Positions 17,121-26,257 of a DNA stretch of 64,000 nt are shown here, one piece after another (within the stretch, counting starts at the first letter, position 1; each line of letters begins with the position of its first letter). The stretch is from NCBI GenBank assembly GCA_022447605.1, contig JAKVBG010000019.1, positions 1 to 64,000 of the forward strand, in the 5' to 3' direction. The stretch is from Mariniblastus sp. GTDB lineage: Bacteria; Planctomycetota; Planctomycetia; Pirellulales; Pirellulaceae. Both the position numbers and the translations under genes were made by a program. The notes under the pieces are model-generated. The model did no database searches. It was not told the DNA's origin and saw only the letters and a list, made by a program, of their open reading frames with translations.

Positions 17121-17942
17121 CTACATCCAGTCGATGTGCGGACGGGCACCTTCCACCAGGGGGATCTTGAGTTCCCCCTCCAAACCTTCCAGGCGCCCCT
17201 TCTCGCGAGCGGCGACAATTTCGGTCCGGTTCCGTTGCTTATGATTGCTGACGTCCTTGGTCACCTTCATCTCGGCAAAGCCGAGCCAGTTCAGGATCTC
17301 GACCAGGATCTCGGGACTGTTGGGGAACCAGGCGAGCCGGTGCACGCCCGACATCACCTTCTCTCGGCTCTCGTAGGCGAGCGTCAGGCCGAGCGGATTG
17401 CCCGCCTGGGTTGCCGTCGACGTACTGAGCAGCAGGATATCGCGGGTCAAATCGGCGGCCACTTTCAAACCGGTAATCGGGTCGGGCAGGTGGTAAAAAA
17501 TACCACTGAAATAAGTGTAGTCAAACGGCTCTAATTCCAGTTTCGGCAGCTCGTAAAGGTCCATTTCACGGAACTCAATCCGGTCGGCAGGGAAACCTTC
17601 ACGGTGTTGCTGTACGAAACGGGCCTGGTCCACCCAGTGCTTTCGCACATCGAAACCGAACGAGTAATCGGCCCCCAGTTCGCGCGCATAAAAACAGTAG
17701 GCACCGGCGTTGCAGGCACAATCCAGGAAACGCTTGCCGGCCAGCCCCTCGGGGTAGAGCACCTCGGCCCGCCGTTCAAACCGGATACGGGGAGAGATCA
17801 GGCTGACGTTGTCATTGTCGGCCGGAAGCAGTTTCCCATCAGGTGAAAACGCTTTGCCGCTGCTGACCTGATCGTTGATTTCAATATCCTGGTGCCAGGG
17901 CCGCATGGCGCGAACCTGTTCCACCAGTTGATCATTATCCAT
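17121..17942 (-). CDS. CmoB-like/DUF1698 SAM-dependent methyltransferase
   Basis: 273 residues. The class I SAM motif is FLDCACNAGAYCFYARELGA near residue 72. FGFDVRKHWVDQARF is motif II, and FDYTYFSGIFYHLPDPITGL matches the DUF1698/CmoB 'FD.v...GvlYHL.dP' signature. CmoB itself carboxymethylates wobble uridine in tRNA; many DUF1698 members act on other substrates, so the reaction is not assigned. No signal peptide. It lies downstream of transketolase on the same strand with a 72-base gap. Confidence 0.85.
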   Translation of the reverse strand: MDNDQLVEQVRAMRPWHQDIEINDQVSSGKAFSPDGKLLPADNDNVSLISPRIRFERRAEVLYPEGLAGKRFLDCACNAGAYCFYARELGADYSFGFDVRKHWVDQARFVQQHREGFPADRIEFREMDLYELPKLELEPFDYTYFSGIFYHLPDPITGLKVAADLTRDILLLSTSTATQAGNPLGLTLAYESREKVMSGVHRLAWFPNSPEILVEILNWLGFAEMKVTKDVSNHKQRNRTEIVAAREKGRLEGLEGELKIPLVEGARPHIDWM

Positions 17943-18014
17943 CCCAAAGGCTCCTGCTGAGTGACTTCAGCCGCGCGGCCTGACGATTCCGCCCGACTGC
18001 GGGTCCGCCCTGCA

Positions 18015-20051
18015 TCAATTCCGACTGGCGGCTACCTGCTCCTTGGCTGCCTGACAGACCTGATCCGCCGTGATGCCAAAATGTTCGTACAGTTCCTCAA
18101 ACGGTGCCGAGGCACCGAACCCGTTCATGCCGATAAACCGGCCGTGACGACCAAGGAAGCGGAGCCATCCCATTTCGATCCCCGCTTCGACTGCCACCCG
18201 GGCCGCCACACCGCTGGGCAGAACCGATTCGCGATACTCATTCGGCTGCGCCTCGAACAGCTCGAAACAGGGCAAGCTGACCACCCGGGCCGCAATCTGT
18301 TCCTCGGCCAGCAGGGCGGCCGCCTCGAGGCAGACCTCCACTTCGCTGCCGGTCCCCATCAGGATCACGTCCGGGTTGCCACTGGTATCCTGCAGGATGT
18401 AACCCCCGCAGCGAGCGCCGGCGGCATCCCCCATCTTTTCCCGGTCAAACGTCGGAACATTCTGTCGGGTCAGGAACATGGCCGTCGGTCGTTTGGCTTC
18501 CCCGATCGCGGCGGCGTAACACTGCGACACTTCATTCGCATCGGCCGGACGCATCACCAGCAGATTGGGGATTGCCCGGCAGGCCGCCAGGTGTTCGACC
18601 GGTTGGTGCGTCGGTCCATCTTCCCCCAACCCGATCGAATCGTGTGTCAAGATGTACAGGACCGGCTGGTGCATCAAACCGCTCAGTCGCATGGCAGGCC
18701 GCATGTAATCGGTAAACACGGCGAACGTCGCGCCGTAACTGCGGATCCCGCAAAGCGACATCCCGTTGCAGATCGAACCCATCGCATGTTCCCGAATGCC
18801 AAAGTGGAAATTTCGACCCGAAAACTGGTCGGCGCTGAAATGTCCGGCATCCGCATCTTCAATGACAGATTTGTTCGAACCGGCCAGGTCGGCCGATCCC
18901 CCGATCAGCCAGCCGATCGGTCCGGCCAGTGCATTGAGCACCTTGCCCGAGGAGACACGGGTCGCCATCCCCTTGGCATCGGCGGGGAACACGGGCAGTG
19001 CCGCTTCCCAGTCATCCGGCAGGCGTCGCTCAAAGATCGCCTGCAAATCACCCGCGGCCGCCGGTTGGGCCGAAGCAAAGTCGGTCCAGGCCGCTTCCCA
19101 TTGCTGGTAAGCCTCCGCGCCGCGGCGACCCAGGTTTTCGGCAAACAGTTCCATCACTCCCGAGGGTACGTCAAATTTTTCTGCCGACCAGTCGTACGCC
19201 TGTTTGGCCAGTTCGATCTCCTCTTCACCCAGCGGGGCACCGTGAGCCGATGCCGTATCCTGTTTGTTCGGCGCGCCGTACCCAATGATGCTTTTCAGCA
19301 CGATCAGGGTTGGCTGGCCCTCGGTCTGCTTGAACTGTTCCAAGGCGCTGTCGATCGCCGCCAGGTCATTGGCATCCTCGATCGTCACCACGTCCCAACC
19401 CATGCTTTCAAATTTACCCGCCACGTCCTCGCTAAAGGCCAAGTCCGTCCGGCCTTCGATCGTGATCTGGTTGTCGTCGTAGATCCAGCAGAGGTTGTCC
19501 AATTTGAGGTGGCCTGCCAACGAGGCTGCTTCCATGCCGACCCCCTCCATGATGTCGCCGTCGCTACAGAGGGCGTACACGGAGAAACCGCAACCGGCAA
19601 ACTGGTAACGTTCACTCATCCACTTGCTGGAGATGGCCATGCCGACCGAGTTGGCGATCCCCTGCCCCAGCGGACCGGTCGTCGTTTCGATGCCGGCCGC
19701 CTCGCCATGTTCCGGGTGCCCGGCACACGGGCTGCCGAATTGACGAAAATTTTTGATATCCTCGATCGAGACGGCCGGTGTACCATCCGGGTTCTTGACG
19801 CCTGCCAGGTGCAACACCGAGTACAACAGCATCGAGGCGTGGCCGCAGGACAACACAAAGCGGTCGCGGCCCGGCCAGTCCGGGTGCTGCGGGTCATAGT
19901 TCAGGTGATCGTTCCATAAACTGTAGGCAACCGGTGCCAACGCCATCGGTGTTCCGGGGTGCCCGCTGTTCGCTTTCTGAACGGCATCCATGGAAAGGGT
20001 CCGAATCGTATTGATGGCCAAGTGTCGGGTATCAACTGCCGAAGTCGTCAT
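18015..20051 (-). CDS. tkt: Transketolase
   Basis: 678 residues from the ATG at 20051; upstream in-frame sequence to 20207 is not needed. Thiamine-diphosphate enzyme of the pentose phosphate and Calvin-type pathways. Visible signatures are ANSGHPGTPMALAPVAY (N-terminal), GPLGQGIANSVGMAI, the TPP motif starting CSDGDIMEGVGMEA, HGAPLGEEE, and the C-terminal SIGLGEDGPTHQPVEHLA (transketolase signature 2). Length is normal. The Met-Thr-Thr-Ser start is preceded by an AAAGG-like site. Confidence 0.96.
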   Translation of the reverse strand: MTTSAVDTRHLAINTIRTLSMDAVQKANSGHPGTPMALAPVAYSLWNDHLNYDPQHPDWPGRDRFVLSCGHASMLLYSVLHLAGVKNPDGTPAVSIEDIKNFRQFGSPCAGHPEHGEAAGIETTTGPLGQGIANSVGMAISSKWMSERYQFAGCGFSVYALCSDGDIMEGVGMEAASLAGHLKLDNLCWIYDDNQITIEGRTDLAFSEDVAGKFESMGWDVVTIEDANDLAAIDSALEQFKQTEGQPTLIVLKSIIGYGAPNKQDTASAHGAPLGEEEIELAKQAYDWSAEKFDVPSGVMELFAENLGRRGAEAYQQWEAAWTDFASAQPAAAGDLQAIFERRLPDDWEAALPVFPADAKGMATRVSSGKVLNALAGPIGWLIGGSADLAGSNKSVIEDADAGHFSADQFSGRNFHFGIREHAMGSICNGMSLCGIRSYGATFAVFTDYMRPAMRLSGLMHQPVLYILTHDSIGLGEDGPTHQPVEHLAACRAIPNLLVMRPADANEVSQCYAAAIGEAKRPTAMFLTRQNVPTFDREKMGDAAGARCGGYILQDTSGNPDVILMGTGSEVEVCLEAAALLAEEQIAARVVSLPCFELFEAQPNEYRESVLPSGVAARVAVEAGIEMGWLRFLGRHGRFIGMNGFGASAPFEELYEHFGITADQVCQAAKEQVAASRN

Positions 20052-20307
20052 AAGGAACCTTTCGGTGATGGATGTCGTCAAACAGGAAGAAACCACCGGA
20101 AGGCCCAGGCCAACCGAAAAAATAAAGAGTTTCCGTCCGGTAACCCTGCTGATTATCGACGGTTTAAGGGGCGGGTCAATTGGCCCTTCTGCGCAGGGGT
20201 GCCCCACGGCTCAAAACGGCTCCCGATCCGTTTTGACCGATTTACCAGGTCCGGCTATGATCTAGGCAGGTGACCATACCGTAATCGAGAAAAAACAGGC
20301 GGACAGG

Positions 20308-21369
20308 ATGGACCGACGCAAATTCAACCAGGCAGCCCTCGGGCTGGGATGCGCCCCGCTGATCGGTGCCAGTCCGAGCCTGGCGATGGATCGAAAAGCC
20401 TCGAAAAACGAGAAAACCCCCGCTCAACTGGTGACGGGCCCGGCCCGCGCGGCGATCGAACGGGGCCTCAGTTTCCTGCACGGCCGTCAGGTCAAATCGG
20501 GCCGCAACCGGGGCGCCTTTGGCAACTCCGGTTTATCGGCCGGCGTGGCGACCTGCTCGCTCTCCGGGTTGGCCTTCATGTGTGGTGGCCATGCCCCCGG
20601 TTTTGGCAAGTACGGCAAGACGATCGACCAGTGCGTCGAATTCATCATGCGGAATGTCCGCGACACCGGTTACATCGCCCGGCTGGACAACACGGCCCAC
20701 GAGAACATGTACGGCCACGGTTTCAGCATGCTTTTCCTCTCGCAGGCATATGGCATGACCCGCAAGGCAGAAATCGGCGAAAAACTCCGTATGGCGGTCG
20801 ACCTGACCTGCCGCTGCCAAAACGACGTCGGTGGCTGGCGCTATCAACCGCGGAAGAGTGACGCCGACCTTTCGATCACCGTCTGCCAGATCATGGCCCT
20901 GCGCGGAGCGCGCGATGCCGGGATCGACGTGCCGGACGAAGTGCGCAAGAAGTGTATCGATTACGTAAAAAAGAGTCAGAACAAGAATGGCAGTTTCCGC
21001 TACACGTTGCGGGGTGGCCATACCACCTTTGCCATGACGGCGGCCGGTGTCACCTCGATGTACAGTGCCGGCATCTACGAAGGGGAACAGATTGAAACAG
21101 CGCTGAAATACCTGAAGAAATTCAAACCGTCCGGGCTGCAAAGCGGCGGTCACTATTTCTATTCCAACTACTACGCGGTCCAGGCGATGTGGCATGCGGG
21201 TGGCGAGTACTGGAACGAGTGGTACCCGGCGATCCGCGACCAGCTGGTCAAGACCCAGGCGAGTGACGGTTCCTGGGGTTCCAGCGAAGCGGGCCCCGAG
21301 TACGGCGCCGCGATGGCCTGCATCATCCTGCAGATGCCGCTGAATTACCTGCCGATCTTCTCGGCCTGA
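20308..21369 (+). CDS. Secreted prenyltransferase/squalene-oxidase-like repeat protein
   Basis: 353 residues. The N-terminus MDRRKFNQAALGLG is a Tat-type signal (RRKFNQAALG), with possible cleavage near ASPSLA. The rest is an alpha/alpha-barrel of repeats with the QxxxGxW/F pattern (CQNDVGGWRYQ, SQNKNGSFRYT, TQASDGSWGSS), as in terpenoid cyclase/prenyltransferase folds. No DxDD or QW catalytic signature of hopene cyclase is visible, so it is probably not a cyclase. Family members are common and uncharacterised in planctomycetes. Confidence 0.85.
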   Translation: MDRRKFNQAALGLGCAPLIGASPSLAMDRKASKNEKTPAQLVTGPARAAIERGLSFLHGRQVKSGRNRGAFGNSGLSAGVATCSLSGLAFMCGGHAPGFGKYGKTIDQCVEFIMRNVRDTGYIARLDNTAHENMYGHGFSMLFLSQAYGMTRKAEIGEKLRMAVDLTCRCQNDVGGWRYQPRKSDADLSITVCQIMALRGARDAGIDVPDEVRKKCIDYVKKSQNKNGSFRYTLRGGHTTFAMTAAGVTSMYSAGIYEGEQIETALKYLKKFKPSGLQSGGHYFYSNYYAVQAMWHAGGEYWNEWYPAIRDQLVKTQASDGSWGSSEAGPEYGAAMACIILQMPLNYLPIFSA

Positions 21370-21372
21370 TCA

Positions 21373-21456
21373 GCAACTTTTTGCCGCAACTTTTTGCCGC
21401 AACTTTTTCCCGTAATCCTTTCCCGTAATCCTTTCCCGTAATCCTTTCCCGTAATC
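21373..21456. repeat. 13-bp tandem repeat (minisatellite) in an intergenic region
   Basis: Six full 13-base units and a 6-base partial unit. The first two read GCAACTTTTTGCC, the third GCAACTTTTTCCC and the next three GTAATCCTTTCCC, then GTAATC. The array starts just after the propeller-like repeat gene and runs into the GAGG ribosome site of the small membrane protein at 21470. Two block types with one hybrid unit suggest slippage from a diverging parent unit. Confidence 0.95.
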
Positions 21457-21469
21457 GAGGTATGCAATC

Positions 21470-21661
21470 ATGGTTGGACTGATTGGGGGCATCCTGCTCG
21501 CCGCGCTCACCATCTATTTCGTCATCAACAAGTTTGCTTCCCCCTGGTGGGTCGGCCTGCTGGCCTCGCTGGCCGTTTTCGCCGTATGTACGTTCACAGG
21601 GATCTTCGGCCTTCTCGCAGGTTCCTTGGTACTCGGGGCGCTGTTCAAAGCCGACTTTTAG
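21470..21661 (+). CDS. Small two-span membrane protein
   Basis: 63 residues, MVGLIGGILLAALTIYFVIN then PWWVGLLASLAVFAVCTFTG and a final hydrophobic run. Two to three membrane segments cover nearly all of it. GAGG lies 10 bases before the ATG. No family is recognised. The 13-base repeat array sits just upstream, and the leader may affect its expression. Confidence 0.7.
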   Translation: MVGLIGGILLAALTIYFVINKFASPWWVGLLASLAVFAVCTFTGIFGLLAGSLVLGALFKADF

Positions 21662-21781
21662 TGGTTTCAGCGCTTGGTGCGATCGGCATCACGAAAGGTC
21701 GGATCCAAATTTCAGATCGACTCGGTAAGCTCTTTCACGTTATCCGTCTCATGACCGAATCGTTTTGACCGGGACGAAAAT

Positions 21782-21810
21782 TTGCTGATTCGGCTCCGAT
21801 TGTGTATAAA
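21782..21810 (+). promoter_or_regulatory. Sigma-70-like promoter upstream of the thioredoxin-like selenoprotein gene
   Basis: A TTGCTG -35 element (21782-21787), a 17-base spacer and a TATAAA -10 element (21805-21810) lie about 100 bases upstream of the ATG at 21911. Confidence 0.5.
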
Positions 21811-21910
21811 TCTCGCAGGCAACACTTAACCACCGGGCTACCTCTTCCGCTCGTCTCACCCGGATCCGTATCGCGGCAATCTGTCGATTTTTTGAGAAAA
21901 GGGGAGAGTC

Positions 21911-23314
21911 ATGTTGAAGTCATTTCTCACAGGCACGAGCTGTTTTGTTTTAGTCAGCCTCCTTTCGTCAGGCGTTTCGGGGACCGAGTGGGTTGACACC
22001 CCAACGGACCACCCGGATGAAACGAGTTACTGCCAAACCAAGGTCAAGTTTCACACGGATTACGTGAAGGCCTTTGAACTCGCCAAACGGACCGGCAAAC
22101 CCCTCTTTGTTTTACAGCTATCGGGTGACCTGAAAAACGCGACGTTCACGTGAAATAACGCATTGAGTTTCAAGCAGTCTGCTTTGAACGATCCGGCCAT
22201 TGCCGAATTTTTGAACGAGAACTACATCTGCACCTATAAACAGGTTTCCACTTTCCGGGTATTGGCACCGGGAAAACGAACCAACGCGGACACCCGGCAA
22301 CTCGAACGCATTGAGGGGTGGGAACGGGAAAGCATTGAGAAGTTGGACCTAAACAGACAAAAAGAAGCGTCATCCTTCTTGAACCAAATCAAATTCAAAC
22401 GCAACGGCGGAAATGTCGCCAGTTATTTCCTGGAACCCGGCGGCCATGTCCTACAGATCGTGCTGGGCCCCGTCCGTCCGAATGACCTGTTAACTTCAGC
22501 CGAGAGTGCTCTCGAGTTAAATCAAAAACTTGCTTCCGCAACTGACCATGAGATTCGCGACCAAATTGCGTCCAAACACCTGAAGACCAGCATACCCCCC
22601 GAATATGTCACGGCCTATTCGGATCTGAGGTCCAACGGCCGCCTGAGCAAAGCGAAAAACCTGGACACCGGTGTTACGAGGACAGACCAAGAATTTCGAA
22701 ACGCTTTCTTAGCAAATTATCTTGCACTCCACATGTCTTACGGGAACGCTTACGGGCTGGACGACCGTTCGGTTTTTCCCGAGGTCATTCCACATGGTTT
22801 CACAACGGTTGGCCGATCCTGTGAGAACTTGGCGTTAACGGAATTCCCCTTGCCTGAGTTGCAGCAAATCGAAAAGCATGTCTTCCAAGTCTTGCTAGGC
22901 CAGCCGTATAACCCGGTGGGCGAGAAGTACCATGAAAAACTTGAAACCGTTAAGACCGCGTTTGCTCGAAAGCAAGGCGTCGTCGCTCTATTGACCGATC
23001 GCCAAACACAGAAGCATCCCACGGTTAAACCAAAGGAGTTTGTTCCTCTGAAAAAATCTGATTTGATGAAAATGGGTTCAATCCGAAACCAAAGCGAACG
23101 ATTCTGTCTGATTGAAATGTCCATAAGCGAACTATTTGCCATCTTCAGTGATTTGGGGATCACTCCCGTTCAGGGTTCACTCGAAAACCGAAAAGTCGAA
23201 TCCAATGGCTGGGGCGCGGTCTTATTTGATAGTTCGGGCCAAGTCAGAAAGGTGCTTCCCAGTGGCATTCGGCCACAACTGGTGAGTAACGCCATGAAGC
23301 GAATTACCGATTAG
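21911..23314 (+). CDS. Secreted thioredoxin-like protein with in-frame UGA; predicted selenoprotein
   Basis: Read with UGA (22151-22153) as selenocysteine this is 467 residues with Sec at position 81. The ATG at 21911 has a GGGGAGAG ribosome site and a signal peptide (MLKSFLTGTSCFVLVSLLSS, GVSG). The part before the UGA (FELAKRTGKPLFVLQLSGDL) has the first helix and strand of a thioredoxin fold, and FT-Sec-NNA stands where such folds carry the reactive Cys. After it, LNDPAIAEFLNENYICTYKQ continues the same fold. The frame stays open 1.16 kb downstream with no credible second start (only a TTG at 22163 without a ribosome site). A hairpin follows the UGA (see 22169-22188). The alternative is a nonsense-mutated pseudogene. 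The C-terminal 250 residues match no family I know. Confidence 0.7.
22169..22188 (+). promoter_or_regulatory. Predicted bacterial SECIS hairpin after UGA 22151
   Basis: The stem pairs 22169-22176 with 22180-22188 (8 pairs, one bulged U), apical triloop GUC at 22177-22179, starting 15 bases after the UGA. The apex GCA-GUC-UGC is almost the GCA-GGUC-UGC apex of the E. coli fdhF SECIS. A G in the first two loop positions and a loop about 23 bases from the UGA fit bacterial SECIS rules. Confidence 0.65.
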
Positions 23315-23346
23315 TCGTCCCGACTCCATGGGGCGTTCGGTAGACC

Positions 23347-23383
23347 CTCCATCCGCAAGCGACGCATGCGGATGGAGTTTTTT
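23347..23383 (+). terminator. Rho-independent terminator after the selenoprotein gene
   Basis: An 11-bp perfect stem (23347-23357 with 23367-23377) with a 9-base loop is followed by six T residues. It lies 33 bases after the TAG of the selenoprotein gene. Confidence 0.9.
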
Positions 23384-23590
23384 CACAGAACCAATCCAGG
23401 CTGGCTGTCTAACCCGTCATCACAAAACATGAAACCGGAGGCGATTCGCCGTTTTCTAGTGCCTGTGATAAGCTTCTGTTCCGGGCTGAACTGTCCACGC
23501 GGGCAGCTCCAAGATGACCTGGCCGAACATTCTCACAGGCATTTGTTAACGAGCGATAACTCACCAGACAATTTCCGTTCAGCAATATCC

Positions 23591-24190
23591 ATGAAACATC
23601 TCGAACCGATCACAACGACCGATTGGCGGCAATCACGCCTGTGGGAGATCTATCTTCCCCTGGCGGCAGCGGCGGTTCCAGCCACCCTCTTTGCACTGCT
23701 GGGGCTCGTGACGAAAGACTTTGCCAAGCCCCAGGCAGAAATCCCGCTGGCGGTCGTCCTGCTGATGATCCTCCTGCAGGGAACAGGCGTTGCCGCCATG
23801 GCGATCGTCAGCCTGATTCGATTGAATGCGGGCTACCAACGAATCCCACGCGACCCCGATGGTCGTCCGGCCATCTGGCGAAAACTTGCCGTCCAGCTGT
23901 CTGTCGGCTGCCTGTTGGTGTTTGACGTGCTGACCAACTTGGCCGCCGCCTTGGCGGGGGCTTCCTTTCTTCTCCTGTTGGCCATCCCGGCCTTCCTGGC
24001 CTATCTCGTCATCAGCCGGCTGGCCCTCGGCGGTCGACCCGCCGAACACGACCTGACAAAAGGTGAACCGGCGCCGATTCGCTCTGCTCCGGTTCCTTTG
24101 TTACACTTCTGGTGCGGGCTGAACGGGTTGGCCCGGCGATCACAGAATTTATGCAGAAAGATGGAAAGCGATTCATGTGGAATCCAGTGA
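23591..24190 (+). CDS. Multi-span membrane protein of unknown function
   Basis: 199 residues from the ATG at 23591. Hydrophobic spans are visible near residues 20-42 (IYLPLAAAAVPATLFALLGL), 53-76 (IPLAVVLLMILLQGTGVAAM) and 105-150 (LSVGCLLVFDVLTNLAAALA then SFLLLLAIPAFLAYLVISRL). No domain is recognised. Its 3' end overlaps the start of the GH51 gene by 16 bases. The C-terminal 30 residues are Cys/Arg-rich and unlike the rest. Confidence 0.6.
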   Translation: MKHLEPITTTDWRQSRLWEIYLPLAAAAVPATLFALLGLVTKDFAKPQAEIPLAVVLLMILLQGTGVAAMAIVSLIRLNAGYQRIPRDPDGRPAIWRKLAVQLSVGCLLVFDVLTNLAAALAGASFLLLLAIPAFLAYLVISRLALGGRPAEHDLTKGEPAPIRSAPVPLLHFWCGLNGLARRSQNLCRKMESDSCGIQ

Positions 24191-25773
24191 CTCACCGCAG
24201 CCTGGCACTGTTGAGTGCTTTGCTGTGCGCCCTCCCGGGAAACCTCTTGGCCCAAGCGACGCCCAACCAGGCGACCAACCAGGCGACCAACCAGGCGACC
24301 ATTCTGATCGCTACGGATGAACCGACAAAGACCTGCGACCCGATGATCTATGGTGGTTTCATCGAACATCTCGGCAAACAGATCTACGGGGGCTTCTTTG
24401 AACCAGGCTCACCCCTGGCCGACGAGCACGGATTTCGCCTCGATGTGATCGAGGCAGTCAAAGAACTGAAGGTGCCTGTGATTCGCTGGCCCGGGGGCTG
24501 CTTTGTAGACAGCTACCATTGGAAAAAAGGAGTCGGGCCAGACCGCCAGCCGTATGATGACGACCGCTGGGGTGTTCTCGAACCGAACACGTTCGGCACC
24601 CACGAATTCATCGAGCTCTGTCGCCGCGTCGGGGCGGAACCGTACATTTGCCAGAACAGCCTGGCCAGCATCGAGGAGATGGCCGACTGGGTCGCTTACT
24701 GTAACGCCACGACCGGTGAACTGGCCGAAATGCGCAAGCGGAACGGACATGCGGAACCGTTCGACGTCAAATTCTGGAGTGTCGGAAACGAAAAGGGTGG
24801 CAAAGGTTATATCGACAAAGTTCGCGACACGGCAGCCGCGATGAAAGAGGTCGACCCGAATATCTTGGTGACATGCTCGGGGTCCCACGGACCACGGGCC
24901 TATATCGACCCGTACCTGTTCCAGACGGCGGGGCCGTACCTGGACCTCCTCTCGGTACATGAATACTGGATACCGAATTTTCAGCAACACCAGACGCCCG
25001 ACTACCTGGCCTGCCTGATGCTCTCGGAAAAGCCGGATGCCCACATCAGCGCCGTCGTCCAATCGATCGACAAGGCCAAGATGCGAGAGCGGATCAAGAT
25101 CGCCTTTGATGAATGGAATCTGCGCTCCTGGCACCATCCCGGATTTTCAGGGCACCATCCGAGAAAGGTCGATTACCAGGATCCGGAAATCATCGCCTTG
25201 ATCAAAGACCGAGATAAAAGCCTTGAGCCGTCTCTCTACACGATGGCCGACGCGCTGTTTTGCGCCTCGTTCTTTAACGCCTGCCTGCGTCACGCCGAGG
25301 ATGTCACGATGGCCAACGTCGCCTGCCTGGTGAACCAGACCGGCCCCCTTTACGTCCATCCGGGGGGAATCGTCAAGCGGACCCATTTTCACACCATGGC
25401 GATGTACGCCAACCTGCTCCAGGCGAATGTGGCCAGGACCGAAGTCGATTCGGACCGTCTCACCCACGGCGAGTCATCAGTTGCCATGGTCGATGCGATC
25501 GCCACGGTAGATGAATCGGGAGAAAAATGGTCGGTCGCGATCATGAATCGTCACCCTTCCCAGGAAGTCACCTGCACGCTCAAAATGGGAGACTCGCCGG
25601 TCGACGGCACCTACCGGGCGACCGTTCTGACAGGTGACTCACCCGATGCCTATAATGATATCGAACACCCCAACCGGGTGGTGCCTCAGGAGATGATGCT
25701 GACCTTCAAGGATGGCAGAACCAGCCTGCCCCCCCATTCACTTGTCATCATTGATGGACGACTAAACCCATGA
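24175..25773 (+). CDS. Alpha-L-arabinofuranosidase (GH51), secreted
   Basis: 532 residues from the ATG at 24175, which has GGAAAG upstream and yields a signal peptide (LALLSALLCALPGNLLAQA). GH51 enzymes release terminal arabinofuranose from arabinan or arabinoxylan. MIYGGFIEHLGKQIYGGFFE, VIRWPGGCFVDSYHWKKGVG and WSVGNEKGG (acid/base Glu of the GNE motif) are GH51 blocks, and FDEWNLRSW carries the nucleophile Glu. After the signal peptide lie three NQAT repeats encoded by a 12-base tandem repeat. Length is typical for the family. Confidence 0.92.
   Translation: MWNPVTHRSLALLSALLCALPGNLLAQATPNQATNQATNQATILIATDEPTKTCDPMIYGGFIEHLGKQIYGGFFEPGSPLADEHGFRLDVIEAVKELKVPVIRWPGGCFVDSYHWKKGVGPDRQPYDDDRWGVLEPNTFGTHEFIELCRRVGAEPYICQNSLASIEEMADWVAYCNATTGELAEMRKRNGHAEPFDVKFWSVGNEKGGKGYIDKVRDTAAAMKEVDPNILVTCSGSHGPRAYIDPYLFQTAGPYLDLLSVHEYWIPNFQQHQTPDYLACLMLSEKPDAHISAVVQSIDKAKMRERIKIAFDEWNLRSWHHPGFSGHHPRKVDYQDPEIIALIKDRDKSLEPSLYTMADALFCASFFNACLRHAEDVTMANVACLVNQTGPLYVHPGGIVKRTHFHTMAMYANLLQANVARTEVDSDRLTHGESSVAMVDAIATVDESGEKWSVAIMNRHPSQEVTCTLKMGDSPVDGTYRATVLTGDSPDAYNDIEHPNRVVPQEMMLTFKDGRTSLPPHSLVIIDGRLNP
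24264..24299. repeat. 12-bp tandem repeat inside the GH51 gene
   Basis: Three perfect copies of CAACCAGGCGAC encode the NQAT-NQAT-NQAT stretch just after the signal peptide. The unit length is a multiple of three, so copy changes keep the frame. Confidence 0.9.
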
Positions 25774-26108
25774 ATCACAACGCCAAAGCCGAAAAATCCA
25801 AGGGTTACCGATCGCAAGAGCAGATGATCCTGCTCGGGTTCGTGCGTGGTTTTCTTATCTGGTTCGTCGTGTATCTATTCCTGCAAGAACCGGACGGTTT
25901 CTTTGCGGTCACCGCCGACCGCGTTTCATCAACCTGGCTGCAATTGATTTTCCTAAACGTTCCACTCCAACTGATCCTGGCGTTGATCGCCAGCTTCGGT
26001 TTGACCCAACGTGAATCGCCCGCCCGAACGCGTTTCGGATTAGCGGTCGCCATCCTCAATTCCGTGTTGATTATCGGCAATATTGGACTGTCGCTGATGA
26101 CGGCTTGA
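25770..26108 (+). CDS. Small membrane protein coupled to the GH51 gene
   Basis: 112 residues with three hydrophobic spans: LLGFVRGFLIWFVVYLFL near residues 21-38, WLQLIFLNVPLQLILALIAS near 55-75 and FGLAVAILNSVLIIGNIGLS near 88-110. The ATG overlaps the GH51 stop (ATGA), so translation is coupled. No family recognised. Confidence 0.7.
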   Translation: MNHNAKAEKSKGYRSQEQMILLGFVRGFLIWFVVYLFLQEPDGFFAVTADRVSSTWLQLIFLNVPLQLILALIASFGLTQRESPARTRFGLAVAILNSVLIIGNIGLSLMTA

Positions 26109-26181
26109 CCGTGCCGCGCAGCGAAATCCGCAGGCGCCTGCGACCGCGCCGCCGCCCTTAGGCAAATGTTGCGACCTACCG

Positions 26182-26187
26182 TATAAT
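26182..26187 (+). promoter_or_regulatory. Candidate -10 box upstream of the methyltransferase
   Basis: A perfect TATAAT lies 71 bases upstream of the ATG at 26258. The -35 position is poor (TAGGCA). Confidence 0.3.
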
Positions 26188-26257
26188 GGCCTTCCAGGCA
26201 GCCGACCACGCCTGCCTTAAAACTGAAATATGAAGCATCCAGCCTGAGTCTACCGGC

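Noticed and set aside
17961-19919. 652-residue ORF on the plus strand
   Set aside because: It is the antisense shadow of transketolase; composition is His/Arg/Gly-rich with no family pattern, and transketolase is certain.
22163-23314. A separate gene starting at TTG 22163
   Set aside because: No ribosome site, start would lie inside a thioredoxin fold, and the frame is the same as the upstream signal-peptide ORF; read-through is more likely.
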